64,000 nt of DNA from assembly GCF_001748225.1 (NCBI RefSeq), contig NZ_BDFE01000015.1, positions 652,657 through 716,656 on the forward strand. Reading direction: 5' to 3'. Source of the DNA: Desulfoplanes formicivorans. GTDB lineage: Bacteria; Desulfobacterota; Desulfovibrionia; Desulfovibrionales; Desulfomicrobiaceae. Shown one piece after another: positions 25,079-35,000 of the stretch (position 1 is the stretch's first letter; every line of letters begins with the position of its first letter). A program made the translations under genes and the position numbers. The notes under the pieces are model-generated. The model worked only from the letters and a program-made list of their open reading frames with translations, did no database searches and was not told the origin of the DNA.

Positions 25079-26746
25079 ATGCGCAGCAAACTCATGACCC
25101 ATGGATTGGAAAAGGCCCCGCACCGCTCGTTGATGTTTGCCACGGGATTGACCCGGGAAGAAATGGCCAGACCCCTTGTGGGCATCTGCAACGCGGCCAA
25201 TGAAATCATTCCCGGCCATGTTCACCTCGATGCCATTACCCGGGCGGTCAAGGACGGGGTGCGCATGGCCGGGGGAACCCCCATGGAATTTCCGACCATC
25301 GGGGTGTGTGACGGGCTGGCCATGAACCACGAAGGCATGAAGTTCAGCCTGCCCAGCCGGGAGCTCATTGCCGATTCCATTGAGATTATGGCCACGGCCC
25401 ATCCCTTTGACGCCCTGGTCCTGGTGACCAATTGCGACAAGATCGTGCCCGGCATGCTCATGGCCATGCTCAGACTGAACATCCCGGCGATCATTGTCAG
25501 CGGCGGCCCCATGCTGGCCGGTTCCCACAAGGGCAAGACCGCCGATCTGATCACCGTGTTCGAGGGCGTGGGCAAGGTCAGCCGCGGGGACATGAGCGAA
25601 GCGGAACTGGGAGAGCTGGAAACCTCGGCCTGTCCGTCCTGCGGTTCCTGTTCGGGTATGTTCACGGCCAATTCCATGAACTGCCTGTCCGAGGCCATCG
25701 GCCTGGCCCTTCCCGGCAACGGAACCATTCCGGCGGTCACCAGCGCCAGGATCCGTCTGGCCAAGCAGGCCGGCATGCAGGTAATGGAACTCCTTGCAAA
25801 GAATATCCGCCCTCGGGACATTGTCACCAAAAAAAGCGTGGCCAATGCGGTTACCGTGGACATGGCCCTGGGATGCTCGACCAATACGGTGCTGCATCTT
25901 CCGGCCGTGTTTGCCGAGGCCGGGCTGGATCTGACTCTGGACATTTTTGACGAGATCAGCCGGACCACGCCCAACCTGTGTCATCTTTCCCCGGCAGGTC
26001 CTCACCATCTGGAGGATCTGGACCGGGCCGGGGGCATCCCCGGGGTCATGGCCGAGCTTTCGTCCCAAGGGCTCCTGCAGCTGGATGCCCTGACCGTGAC
26101 CGGAAAGACTCTGGGAGAGAATCTGGATGCCCTGGATGCCCGGGTCACGGATGACGAGGTCATCAGGCCAATGGGAGACCCTTACAGCGTTGAAGGGGGC
26201 ATTGCCATCCTGCATGGCAATCTGGCCCCGGACGGATGTGTGGTCAAACAGTCGGCCGTGGCCCCGGAAATGATGCAGCGCACAGGAACGGCCCGGGTTT
26301 TCGAGTCCGAGGAAGATGCGGTTTCCGCCATTTTGGGCGGCAGGATCCAGGCCGGCGACGTGGTGGTCATTCGGAACGAAGGCCCCAAGGGCGGACCGGG
26401 CATGCGGGAGATGCTCACCCCCACTTCGGCCATTGCCGGTATGGGCCTTGGCAAGGACGTTGCCCTGATCACCGACGGTCGATTCAGCGGAGGAACCCGT
26501 GGTGCGGCCATCGGTCATGTTTCACCCGAGGCCTATGAAGGCGGCCCCATCGGTCTGGTCAAGGATGGCGACCAGATCAAAGTGGATATCCCCGGCCGGT
26601 CATTGGAACTGCTGGTTTCTCCGGAGGAATTGGCCAAACGGCAGCAGAACTGGAAACCCCTGGAAAAGGAAGTCACCTCACCGTTTTTGCGCCGCTACCG
26701 CAGGCACGCTTCCTCCGCGGCCAAGGGTGCGGTTTTTGATCGATAG
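25079..26746 (+). CDS. ilvD: Dihydroxy-acid dehydratase
   Basis: IlvD dehydrates 2,3-dihydroxy-3-methylbutanoate and its ethyl analogue to the keto acids that give valine, leucine and isoleucine. It needs an Fe-S cluster. The 555-residue product starts at ATG 25079, 6 bases after AAAGGA; earlier in-frame ATGs lack a ribosome site. Family signatures are intact: [31 protein letters not shown] (cluster Cys), [20 protein letters not shown] (second Cys set), [25 protein letters not shown], and the C-terminal [24 protein letters not shown]. The length is standard. The branched-chain aminotransferase gene, the next step, lies 20 kb away in this window and is not in the same operon. Confidence 0.98.
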   Translation: MRSKLMTHGLEKAPHRSLMFATGLTREEMARPLVGICNAANEIIPGHVHLDAITRAVKDGVRMAGGTPMEFPTIGVCDGLAMNHEGMKFSLPSRELIADSIEIMATAHPFDALVLVTNCDKIVPGMLMAMLRLNIPAIIVSGGPMLAGSHKGKTADLITVFEGVGKVSRGDMSEAELGELETSACPSCGSCSGMFTANSMNCLSEAIGLALPGNGTIPAVTSARIRLAKQAGMQVMELLAKNIRPRDIVTKKSVANAVTVDMALGCSTNTVLHLPAVFAEAGLDLTLDIFDEISRTTPNLCHLSPAGPHHLEDLDRAGGIPGVMAELSSQGLLQLDALTVTGKTLGENLDALDARVTDDEVIRPMGDPYSVEGGIAILHGNLAPDGCVVKQSAVAPEMMQRTGTARVFESEEDAVSAILGGRIQAGDVVVIRNEGPKGGPGMREMLTPTSAIAGMGLGKDVALITDGRFSGGTRGAAIGHVSPEAYEGGPIGLVKDGDQIKVDIPGRSLELLVSPEELAKRQQNWKPLEKEVTSPFLRRYRRHASSAAKGAVFDR

Positions 26747-26835
26747 GCATCAACCATTTGACAATCCGGCATCAAGCAAGACCCGGCTTCAAGGGGGCAC
26801 CGTGCCCTCAAGTCACAAACAGCACCTCATTCACC

Positions 26836-27570
26836 ATGCCCTGGAACGATCAGCAAGCCGACCGGTACGAACATTGGTTCACGACTCCGCTGGGACAATT
26901 CATCCTGGATCGGGAAAGCCGTCTTTTGCAGCGGCTTGTGTCCACCTGGCCCCGGCGGCGGCAGGGCTTGCTGGACGTGGGGTGTGGTGCGGGGCATTTT
27001 TCCCACATGTTCTGGGAATGGGGATTTGATGTCAGCGGGATTGATCCCTCGCCGGCCATGCTCAAGCGGGCCAGGAAGAGGATGGGGGACCGGGTTGATC
27101 TGCGGGTGGGAGTGGCCGAGCACCTGCCCTACGACGACAACGAGTTCGATTTTGTTTCCCTGATCACGGTACTCGAATTCTGCAACGATCCCCAGGCCGC
27201 CATTGCCGAGGCCACAAGGGTGGCCCGAAAGGGGTTGATTGTCGGGTTCTTGAACAGGCATTCCCTGTACTACCTGACCCATGTCAGATCCCGGAAATCG
27301 GGCAGGGATTCTTTGTGGGCCGGGAGTTCATGGTTTTCGTGGTGGGAGATGCAGCGGATGATCAACGCGGCCATTGGCAGGCAGTGGCTGCTGGCCAAGT
27401 CGGTTCTTCCGGGACCGGTCTGGACCTGGCGCAGGTTGCCGCTTTTCAAGCAGGCCTGTGGCCTGCTTCTGCCACCGTATGTGGGCACCTTTGCCGCCGT
27501 ACGCATTGATCTTCTCGGGGGGCCGGCCAGAACCCCGCTCATGGCCTGGAAGACCGAACCCAGTATGTAG
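26836..27570 (+). CDS. Class I SAM-dependent methyltransferase
   Basis: A 244-residue protein starting at ATG 26836; the ribosome site is unclear and an earlier start (26758) is possible but less likely. The nucleotide-binding loop LLDVGCGAGHFSHMFWEWGF (about 45-64), the GIDPSPAML strand end and the EHLPYDDNEFDFVSLITVLEF motif 3 region mark a Rossmann-type methyltransferase of the UbiE/Methyltransf_11 group. The C-terminal third (SSWFSWWEMQRMINAAIG) is helical and probably binds the substrate, which may be a quinone, lipid or small molecule; I cannot decide which. It follows ilvD by 89 bases and may be co-transcribed with it. Confidence 0.88.
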   Translation: MPWNDQQADRYEHWFTTPLGQFILDRESRLLQRLVSTWPRRRQGLLDVGCGAGHFSHMFWEWGFDVSGIDPSPAMLKRARKRMGDRVDLRVGVAEHLPYDDNEFDFVSLITVLEFCNDPQAAIAEATRVARKGLIVGFLNRHSLYYLTHVRSRKSGRDSLWAGSSWFSWWEMQRMINAAIGRQWLLAKSVLPGPVWTWRRLPLFKQACGLLLPPYVGTFAAVRIDLLGGPARTPLMAWKTEPSM

Positions 27571-27643
27571 CTGGTGTGATTGGTGATCGGGTTATCCCCC
27601 GCCAGCTGAATGAAGAAGAGGCCCCTTGCCTGGGGCATATCCT

Positions 27644-27668
27644 CACTGCGGATGCATGATCCGCAGTG
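27644..27668. repeat. 10-bp inverted repeat
   Basis: CACTGCGGAT and ATCCGCAGTG flank a 5-base loop (GCATG). No T-run follows, so it is not a standard terminator. It lies between convergent genes, just before the bidirectional terminator. Confidence 0.6.
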
Positions 27669-27692
27669 CATGAAGCCTGATCTGAAGGCATG

Positions 27693-27742
27693 AAAAAGCC
27701 GGGAACGATGCTGCTCAACAGGGCAGAGTCGTTCCCGGCTTT
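27693..27742 (-). terminator. Bidirectional terminator between convergent genes
   Basis: AAAGCCGGGAACGA pairs with TCGTTCCCGGCTTT, with an inner CTGC/GCAG stem. The minus strand ends in five T, the plus strand in three, so it mainly serves the aldolase gene but probably stops both transcripts. Confidence 0.88.
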
Positions 27743-27787
27743 GTGGTGTGTTCGGGAGGATGGGCGTGTGCGCCGGGCCGGGCGCGG

Positions 27788-28543
27788 TTATCGTCGGAGC
27801 ACGGCGTCCAGTTCCTTGAGGGCCTTGGCCGGGTTGCGGTGCTGAAAAATGTTGCGGCCAATGCTCACGCCCCGGGCGCCGCACTCCATGGCTTCAGCCA
27901 CCATGTCCAAAAAGGCCTTGGTGTTGGTTTTTTTGGGACCTCCGGCCACGAGCACGGGAACGGGACAGGCGCGAACCGCCTTGGAAAAACTTTGGGGATC
28001 ACCGGAATAGGGCACCTTGACCAGGTCGGCCCCCATTTCGGCGCCCAATCGGATGGAGTGGGCTACCAATGTGGGATCAAGCTCGTTAACGATTTGTCCG
28101 CCCCGGGCATAGATCATGGCCAGTACGGGAATGCCCAGAAGATGGGCCTCATCCGTGACCATACCCATGTCGGTGAGCATGCGATCCTCGCAGTCATTGC
28201 CCATGTTTACATGTATGGAAACCGCATCCGCACCCAGTCGAACCGCCTCCTGGACCGAGCAGACCAGGGATTTGGCATACGGCGGAATGGCATGTCTGGT
28301 ACCGGCGGACAGATGAATAATAAGGTTGATGCGCGGGTCGATGTCCTGGATCAGGGCCGCAGCCAGACCCTTGTGCAGGATGACCCCCTGGACGAGGTGG
28401 GGATCAAGTCCCTTGAGCAGGGAGGACATGTCCTCGAGTCCCTGGATCATGCCTTCGCTGACCCCGTGATCCAGGGGCAGGAGAATGGAGGTGCGGCTGT
28501 GCCGGTCGAAGAGTCGTTGGCAGCGTCGTGAGCAAGCGTTCAT
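27788..28543 (-). CDS. Class I aldolase, ADH-synthase (AroA')/DhnA family
   Basis: A 251-residue TIM-barrel aldolase starting at ATG 28543. The N-terminal SILLPLDHGVSEGMIQGLEDM loop, DAVSIHVNMGN, and the VKVPYSGDPQSF motif with the Schiff-base lysine are characteristic of the DhnA/FbaB family, specifically of 2-amino-3,7-dideoxy-D-threo-hept-6-ulosonate synthase. That enzyme starts the archaeal-type route to dehydroquinate, which Desulfovibrio relatives use instead of DAHP synthase. Phosphate-binding glycines follow (VLVAGGPKKTN; ARGVSIGRNIFQH). A fructose-1,6-bisphosphate aldolase or LsrF-like role is the alternative. The partner dehydroquinate synthase II gene is not adjacent, which leaves the assignment open. 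The gene is followed by a strong terminator. Confidence 0.82.
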   Translation of the reverse strand: MNACSRRCQRLFDRHSRTSILLPLDHGVSEGMIQGLEDMSSLLKGLDPHLVQGVILHKGLAAALIQDIDPRINLIIHLSAGTRHAIPPYAKSLVCSVQEAVRLGADAVSIHVNMGNDCEDRMLTDMGMVTDEAHLLGIPVLAMIYARGGQIVNELDPTLVAHSIRLGAEMGADLVKVPYSGDPQSFSKAVRACPVPVLVAGGPKKTNTKAFLDMVAEAMECGARGVSIGRNIFQHRNPAKALKELDAVLRR

Positions 28544-28593
28544 GGTTGTGCAAGGGGTTGGAGTTGGAAGGAAAGGGGGCGCGGGATCAGGCA

Positions 28594-29874
28594 TTACCGA
28601 TTGGACCAGAGACACCGTTTGCCCTTGTATTTGAGCCATCCCAGGGGCAGGCCCCGCCAGTACAGCCCGCCGTGTTTGCCGGAACCGGGGGCGGGCAGGC
28701 TCTGGCCTGATATCATTTTGTGCAGGATGTCAATGTCCGTGACGTTGAGTCCCCCCAGGGTATCGTACCCGGGCATGAGGCAGTGGAGGGTCGGGTCGAT
28801 GCGGAACCGGTCCTTGCGCAGGGTTCCCAGGGGCAGCCCCTGCCAGCGGACCCGTCCGGCCAGGCGTTGCAAAGCCTTGTGATGGAGGAAAAAGACCTTG
28901 TCCCTGAAAAGATGACATGTGCCCGCCTTGAGGGCGTTTTCGTTCAGGGGGTGGGCTGTGGTGAGCTGTTTTACGGGCACGGCATGGTCGGCCATCCCCG
29001 TCTTGACGGGCAAATCCGCGGGTTGCCCGGACCTGCCTGGTTTGGAGAGGCGGGCCACGAAAAATCCCTGGGCTCCGGATTTGCGGCCGTCGATGAGCAG
29101 ACAGTGGTCCAGCTCGGGAGCCGCACCGCGCTGCACCGTGAAACCGGGCAGGGGATCAAGATGTTCCAGCTGGAGCCCCAGGTGATCAACGGCCCAGCGG
29201 ACCTGTTGCTCGTTTTCCAGGGGATCGGTGGTGCATGTTGAATAGACCAGGGTGCCGCCCGGAGCCAGAAGCCTGGCGGCTCTGGCCAGGATGCTTTTCT
29301 GGAGCTGGACCAGGGGGGCGAGTTTGTCCGGGGTCCAGACCTGCATCACCTGGGGGTTCTTGTCCACGGTGCCCCAGCCGCTGCAGGGAGCGTCCACCAG
29401 AATGAAGGGCCATGTGCCTTCATCCAGAGGAAGATCCTGGCCCTGCTGGCAGATGGTGACCACATTGGGAAGGTTCTGGGCCCTGAGATTGGCTCGCAGG
29501 GTGCCCAGTCGGGTCGGGTTGACCTCGTTGGCCACAACCAGCCCTTGGGGGCCTACCAGCCGGGCCAGGAGGGTCGACTTGCTCCCCGGGCTGGCGCACA
29601 TGTCCAGGACCACTCCCCCTTTGGGCGGGTCCAGAAGCAGGGGAGGAAGCATGGAGGAACGATCCTGGATGTAGATGTAGCCAAAGGTATGGGCCAGGGC
29701 GTTACCCAGGGCAGTGGGGCCGCTTATGAGACCCCGGGCCAGGGAATAACAGGGGTCCTGTGCAAGGACAAACCCTTCGGCCTGCAGCAGGGATTCCACC
29801 CGCTCGGCATCAGAGGGGTCACAGTTGAGACGGAATGTTCGGGAAGGGGCGTGATCGTTGGTCATGGTTGGCAT
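28594..29874 (-). CDS. RsmB/RsmF-type 5-methylcytosine RNA methyltransferase
   Basis: A 426-residue cytoplasmic enzyme that methylates cytosine-5 of rRNA or tRNA with SAM. The SAM-binding motif VLDMCASPGSKSTLLARL (about residue 86), DAPCSGWGTVDKNP with the catalytic PC cysteine (about 158), and STCTTDPLENEQQVRWA with the second TC cysteine (about 211) are all present. The C-terminal 120 residues (GRVRWQGLPLGTLRKDRFRIDP ... GLYWRGLPLGWLKYKGKRC) match the RsmF-type PUA-like RNA-binding extension, so the 16S rRNA m5C1407 enzyme is the best guess. The N-terminal domain of RsmB is absent. It lies 50 bases upstream of the aldolase gene on the same strand, so the two may share a transcript. Confidence 0.92.
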   Translation of the reverse strand: MPTMTNDHAPSRTFRLNCDPSDAERVESLLQAEGFVLAQDPCYSLARGLISGPTALGNALAHTFGYIYIQDRSSMLPPLLLDPPKGGVVLDMCASPGSKSTLLARLVGPQGLVVANEVNPTRLGTLRANLRAQNLPNVVTICQQGQDLPLDEGTWPFILVDAPCSGWGTVDKNPQVMQVWTPDKLAPLVQLQKSILARAARLLAPGGTLVYSTCTTDPLENEQQVRWAVDHLGLQLEHLDPLPGFTVQRGAAPELDHCLLIDGRKSGAQGFFVARLSKPGRSGQPADLPVKTGMADHAVPVKQLTTAHPLNENALKAGTCHLFRDKVFFLHHKALQRLAGRVRWQGLPLGTLRKDRFRIDPTLHCLMPGYDTLGGLNVTDIDILHKMISGQSLPAPGSGKHGGLYWRGLPLGWLKYKGKRCLWSNR

Positions 29875-30037
29875 GGGCTCGGATGGGTGCGCTCATGGCG
29901 CACGGTGCAGATCACCGCTAAACAAGAAGGGCTGGTTCGTCCAGAGCGGAATCGGGTGAAGGTCCCCAGCGGTTTTGTGTCACGAGATCGTCCCCTTCAG
30001 GACGTGCTTGACAAAGGACGTCGACTCCATCAAAGAG

Positions 30038-30047
30038 TGAACGTTCA
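30038..30047. promoter_or_regulatory. Candidate TetR operator
   Basis: TGAACGTTCA is a perfect palindrome (GAGTGAACGTTCATTC overall, one mismatch) 39 bases before the TetR start codon. A TTGACA hexamer stands at 30008-30013. The position fits autoregulation of the efflux operon. Confidence 0.5.
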
Positions 30048-30085
30048 TTCCGCACCCCACCTTTTTTTGTAACAAGGAAATCAGC

Positions 30086-30670
30086 ATGTCAGCTCTTCCC
30101 AAGAATTTGCGTGCCGCCATTCTGGAGGCCGCTTTGGATCTGTTTGCGGAAAACGGATTTCATTCCTCTCCCATGTCGCGCATTGCAACCCTTGCCGGCG
30201 TGGGCGTAGGCAGCATTTACCGCTATTTCAGCGACAAGGATGATCTGATCCACGCGCTGTTCCAAAGGGTGGACACTCCCCTGAAATGTGCCATGGAGGA
30301 GAGCCTTGATCCCGAGTTGCCCACGCATCGGCAGTTTGTCCGTTTTGTGACCAAACTGATTGAGTATCTCCGTTCCCATCCCAAGGAGTTTCGCTTCATC
30401 GAGCAATACTACAATTCTCCGTACGGGATCGACAAGGCCCATGCGGAAATCACCCAGGCGGACGGCAATCCCTCGGACCTGTTCTCGCAACTGTTTCTGA
30501 AGGGGCAGAACGAGGGAACCATCCGGAAGATGCCGCTGCCTGTTTATCCGGTCATGACCTTCGGGCCGGTGGGTTTTCTGGTGCGCTACTCCCTGTCCGG
30601 ACGCGCCAGGGTTGATGATGCCATGATCCAGGCCACGGCCGAGGCCTGCTGGAATGCCATCAAGGCCTAG
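30086..30670 (+). CDS. TetR/AcrR-family transcriptional repressor
   Basis: A 194-residue regulator, start at ATG 30086 after AAGGAAATCAGC. The N-terminal DNA-binding domain is clear: AILEAALDLFAENGF, SSPMSRIATLAGVGVGSIYRYFSDKDDLIHALF (helix-turn-helix at about 25-50). The C-terminal ligand domain (FVTKLIEYLRSHPKEFRFIEQYYNSP) is typical of AcrR-type regulators of efflux pumps. It directly precedes the RND pump genes in the same direction, and a palindrome upstream is a likely operator, so it probably represses itself and the pump until a toxic ligand binds. The ligand cannot be predicted. Confidence 0.94.
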   Translation: MSALPKNLRAAILEAALDLFAENGFHSSPMSRIATLAGVGVGSIYRYFSDKDDLIHALFQRVDTPLKCAMEESLDPELPTHRQFVRFVTKLIEYLRSHPKEFRFIEQYYNSPYGIDKAHAEITQADGNPSDLFSQLFLKGQNEGTIRKMPLPVYPVMTFGPVGFLVRYSLSGRARVDDAMIQATAEACWNAIKA

Positions 30671-30792
30671 AAGAAGGCGTGCTGGGAACATATGTGTCAG
30701 ATGATGAGCCCTTTGGGCCTTGTAACGTGACGTTGGTGTGGATGGTTCTCACCGGCATGAGACTATACGTTTTACCTAGATATGGAGGCATT

Positions 30793-32010
30793 TTGATACG
30801 GAACAACAGTAAAATCCAAGGCGTTGCACCTTACGTTCTGGCCGCGGTCGTCCTGCTGGCCGGAATGGTGCTTGTTGCTTGCGAGCAGAAGAAGGAAGGC
30901 GTGCGCACCATGCCGACTCCCGAGGTGACCACCGTGACGATCAGCCCGGAGCCGGTTGCATTGATCACGGAGCTGCCCGGTCGGGTTGTTGCCTTTCGCA
31001 CGGCAGAGATCAGGCCCCAGGTCAATGGACTGATCGTGAAACGTTTGTTTGAGGAAGGTTCGTACATCAAGGAGGGACAGCCCCTGTATCAGATTGATCC
31101 GGCACCCTTTCAGGCGGCTCTGGACAATGCACGGGCCGCCCTTGTGCGTTCCCGTTCCCAGCTGCCTTCCATTCAGGCGAGGGCTGAGCGGTACAAGGAG
31201 TTGCTGACGGACAAGGCCGTGAGCCAGCAGGATTATGATGATGCCGCCGCAGCCCTGGCCCAGGTCAAGGCCGACATTGAGTACTGGAAGACGGCCATGG
31301 AAACGGCGCGTATCAATCTGGACTATTGCAGCATTACCGCACCCATTTCCGGGCGTATCGGCCGATCTTCGGTGACCGAGGGCGCCATTGTCACGGCCTA
31401 CCAGCCTGTTGCTCTGGCAACCATACGCCAGCTTGATCCCATTTACGTGGAGGTTCCCCAGTCCCGAACGGCCATGCTTCATCTCAAGCAGCGGCTGACT
31501 TCGGGGGCCCTTGTCCGGGGCGGTCAGACCAAACGCAATGTGGAGCTCGTCCTGGAGGACAATTCAATCTATCCCCTCAAGGGTACGGTACAATTCAGCG
31601 AAGTGAACGTGGACGAAACCACGGGTACCGTGACCATGCAGATCATTTTTGACAATCCCGAAAAGCTTCTGTTGCCGGGCATGTTTGTCAGGGCACGCAT
31701 CGGAGAAGGGGTGAACCCCAAGGCCATACTCATTCCCCAGAATGCGGTTGCCAGGGATCACAAGGGAGAACCCTATGTTCTGACCGTTACCCCGGAAAAT
31801 ACCGTTGCCCTCAATCCGGTCTCCCTGGATCGGGCCATAGGCAATAAGTGGCTCGTGACTTCCGGCCTGAATCCTGGTGATCGGGTGATTCTTACGGGAC
31901 GTCAGTTTGTCCGGCCGGGGATGACGGTCAGGGTCGCATCCACCCCTGAAAACACCGGGACATCGGTCAGACAGCCGGTGTCCGCAACCACGGCCCAAGG
32001 AGACAAGTGA
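30793..32010 (+). CDS. RND efflux periplasmic adaptor (AcrA/MexA type lipoprotein)
   Basis: It bridges the inner-membrane pump and the outer-membrane channel. A TTG start at 30793 is chosen because GGAGG lies 4 bases upstream and it gives a clean lipoprotein signal ending in the lipobox LVAC (Cys about residue 28); ATG starts at 30756 or earlier would add a long hydrophilic stretch before the signal. The product is then 405 residues. The lipoyl/barrel halves are visible: ELPGRVVAFRTAEIRPQVNGLI, the helical hairpin with ARAALVRSRSQLPS and ERYKELLTDKAVSQQDYDDA, NLDYCSITAPISGRIGRSSVTEGAIV, and VTMQIIFDNPEKLLLPGMFVRARI. The pump gene starts on the last base of its stop codon. Confidence 0.93.
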   Translation: MIRNNSKIQGVAPYVLAAVVLLAGMVLVACEQKKEGVRTMPTPEVTTVTISPEPVALITELPGRVVAFRTAEIRPQVNGLIVKRLFEEGSYIKEGQPLYQIDPAPFQAALDNARAALVRSRSQLPSIQARAERYKELLTDKAVSQQDYDDAAAALAQVKADIEYWKTAMETARINLDYCSITAPISGRIGRSSVTEGAIVTAYQPVALATIRQLDPIYVEVPQSRTAMLHLKQRLTSGALVRGGQTKRNVELVLEDNSIYPLKGTVQFSEVNVDETTGTVTMQIIFDNPEKLLLPGMFVRARIGEGVNPKAILIPQNAVARDHKGEPYVLTVTPENTVALNPVSLDRAIGNKWLVTSGLNPGDRVILTGRQFVRPGMTVRVASTPENTGTSVRQPVSATTAQGDK

Positions 32011-35000
32011 TGCTATCGCGTTTTTTCCTGAAGCGGCCGGTTTTTGCCTGGGTCATTGCCATTGCCATGATGGCTGCCGGATGCCTGGCCATCTACAACC
32101 TGCCCATTTCCCAGTATCCGCCCATTGCGCCTCCCTCCATCTCCATTGATGCCTTTTATCCCGGGGCTTCGGCAGAGACGGTTGAAAATACGGTGACCCA
32201 GATCATCGAACAGAAGATGACCGGTCTGGACAATATGCTCTATCTTTCGGGGAGCAGTTCGTCTTCGGGAGCGTCCCGCCTCGAATTGACCTTTGCCCCG
32301 GGAACCGATCCCGATGTTGCCTGGTCCAAGGTCCAGAACAAGCTCCAGCTGGCCATGGCCAGCCTGCCCGCGGTGGTGCAGGAGCAGGGAGTCAAGGTCA
32401 GCAAGTCCACCAAAAACTATCTGATCATTGTGGGTCTGGTTTCCGAAGACGGAAGCATGGATGGCAACGATCTCAGGGACTATGCCCAGTCCAATCTGGA
32501 AAAGATCCTTTCCCGGGTTCCGGGCGTGGGTGAAGTGAACAATTTCGGATCCCAGTACGCCATGCGCGTCTGGGTGGATCCGGACAAACTGACCAACTAT
32601 CACCTGACCATGGCCGATGTCATGAGCGCCCTGCAGGCCTACAACGTGGAGGTGTCGGCCGGTCAGTTCGGTGGGGCCCCGGCGGTCAAGGGACAGCAGA
32701 TGAATGCGGCCATTGTGGTCCAGCATCTTCTCCAGACTCCCGAAGAGTTTGCAGCCATTCCCATTACCACCCAGGCCGACGGTTCCGTGGTGCGGATCAG
32801 TGATATCGGCCGGACGGAACTGGGCACGGAACGGTATGACGTTATTGCCAATTACAACGGCATGCCCTCGGCAGCCATGGCCATCAGACAGGCTGCAGGA
32901 GCCAATGCCCTGGACACGGCCAATGCCGTCAAGAAAAAGCTCGAAGAGATGAGTCGGTATTTCCCGCCGGGCATGAAGGTCATCTATCCCTACGACACCA
33001 CCCCGTTCACCAAGGTGGCCATTGACGAGGTGGCCAAGACCCTGGGCGAGGCCGTTGTCCTGGTTTTTGTGATCATGTATCTGTTCATGGGTACCTTTCG
33101 GGCCACCCTGATTCCGACCATTGCCGTGCCCGTGGTCCTTTTGGGGACGTTTGCCGTTCTGGGGCTGTTCGGGTTTTCCATCAACATGCTGACCATGTTC
33201 GCCATGGTTCTGGCCATCGGACTTTTGGTGGATGACGCCATCGTGGTCGTGGAAAATGTGGAACGAATCATGGCCGAGGAAGGGCTCCCGCCCAGGGAAG
33301 CCACGGCAAAGTCCATGGACGAAATATCAAGCGCCCTGATCGGTATCGGCCTGGTGCTTGCCGCGGTTTTTGCGCCCATGGCCTTTTTCCCGGGATCCAC
33401 CGGCGTCATCTACCGGCAGTTTTCCATCACCATTGTGGCGTCCATGCTCCTTTCGGTGGTGGTGGCCCTTATTCTGACCCCGGTCTTGTGCGCCTCGTTC
33501 ATGAAACCCATTCCCAAGGGGCATGAGCCCGCTGACAACGCCATCTTTTTCCTCCGCCCCTTTTTCCGGTGGTTCGACCGGAGCTTTTTCCGGTTCAGGG
33601 GCCTGTACACGCGGTTGGTGGGGCGCATTCTACGCAAGAAACTGCGGTATCTTGTCCTGTTTCTGCTCATCACCGGGGCCACGGGCTATCTGTTTCAGCG
33701 CATGCCCACGGACTACCTCCCCAACGAGGACCAGGGCATCTTGATCGTGCAGGCCATTTTGCCGGCAGGATCGAGTCTGGAGCAGACCCGCAAGGTCATG
33801 AAACAGGTGCAAAACCATTTTCTGACCCAAGAGAAGGACATTGTGGAATCGGTGATGTCGGTTGCCGGCGTGAGTTTCAGCGGCGAGGCCCAGAACATGG
33901 GTTTTGCCTTTGTCAAGCTCAAGGACTGGGATCTGCGTCAGGATCCCGGTTCCAAGGTCGGCGCCATTGCCGGCCGGGCCATGCGGGTCTTTTCCGGCAT
34001 CAAGGAGGCCATGGTTTTTGCCTTTCCTCCGCCAGCGGTTATTGAATTGGGCAATGCCATGGGGTTTGATTTCCAGCTGCAGGATCGTGGGGGTCTGGGG
34101 CATCAAAAGCTCATGGAGGCCCGGAATCAGCTGCTGGGCATGGCGGCCAAGGATCCGCGCCTTGTGAGGGTGCGGCCCAACGGAATGAACGATGTGCCCG
34201 AGTACAGGATTGACGTGGACTGGGCCAAGGCCGGCGCCCTGGGTGTCCCGGTCACTTCCATCAATACCACGCTTGCTGCCGCGTTTGGCGGTGCCTACGT
34301 GAACAACTTCATCCAGGGCGGGCGGGTCAAGCGTGTCTATGTCCAGGCCGACGCCCCCTTTCGCATGGTTCCCGAGGATCTGAAGAAGATCTATGTGCGC
34401 AACAATGCCGGGAAAATGGTCCCCTTCGAGTCCTTTGCCACGGGACGGTGGACCACGGGATCGCCTCTGCTTGAGCGGTACAATGGCTTTTCTTCCTTGA
34501 ACATCTGGGGAGAGCCCGCGCCCGGAATGAGCTCGGGTGAAGCCATGGAAGCCATGGAAGAGCTGGCTGCCAAACTGCCTCAGGGCATTGGGTTCGACTG
34601 GACGGGCCTGTCCTACCAGGAACGCATGGCCGGATCCCAGGCGCCGTTGTTGTACGCCTTTTCCGTGTTCGTGGTCTTTTTGTGTCTGGCGGCCCTGTAC
34701 GAAAGCTGGCCCATCCCCATTGCCATCCTCCTGTGTCTGCCTTTGGGGGTCATTGGCGGGGTCATTGCTTCCACCATGAAGGGTATGCCCAATGACGTCT
34801 ATTTCCAGATCGGTCTGCTGACCATCCTGGGGCTGACCACCAAGAACGCTATTTTGATTGTCCAGTTCGCCCGGGCCAAGGTTGACGAGGGCGTTCGCCT
34901 GGTGGAGGCTACCCTGGAGGCGGCCAAGCTGCGGCTTCGGCCCATCATCATGACCTCCCTGGCCTTTGGTTTTGGCGTCCTGCCCCTGGCCACGGCCACG

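Noticed and set aside
24743..26518. Phosphatase gene extended upstream to a 1,255-codon frame
   Set aside because: The extra part is antisense to ilvD, lacks a ribosome site and contains no domain; the ATG at 24742 starts a normal membrane anchor.
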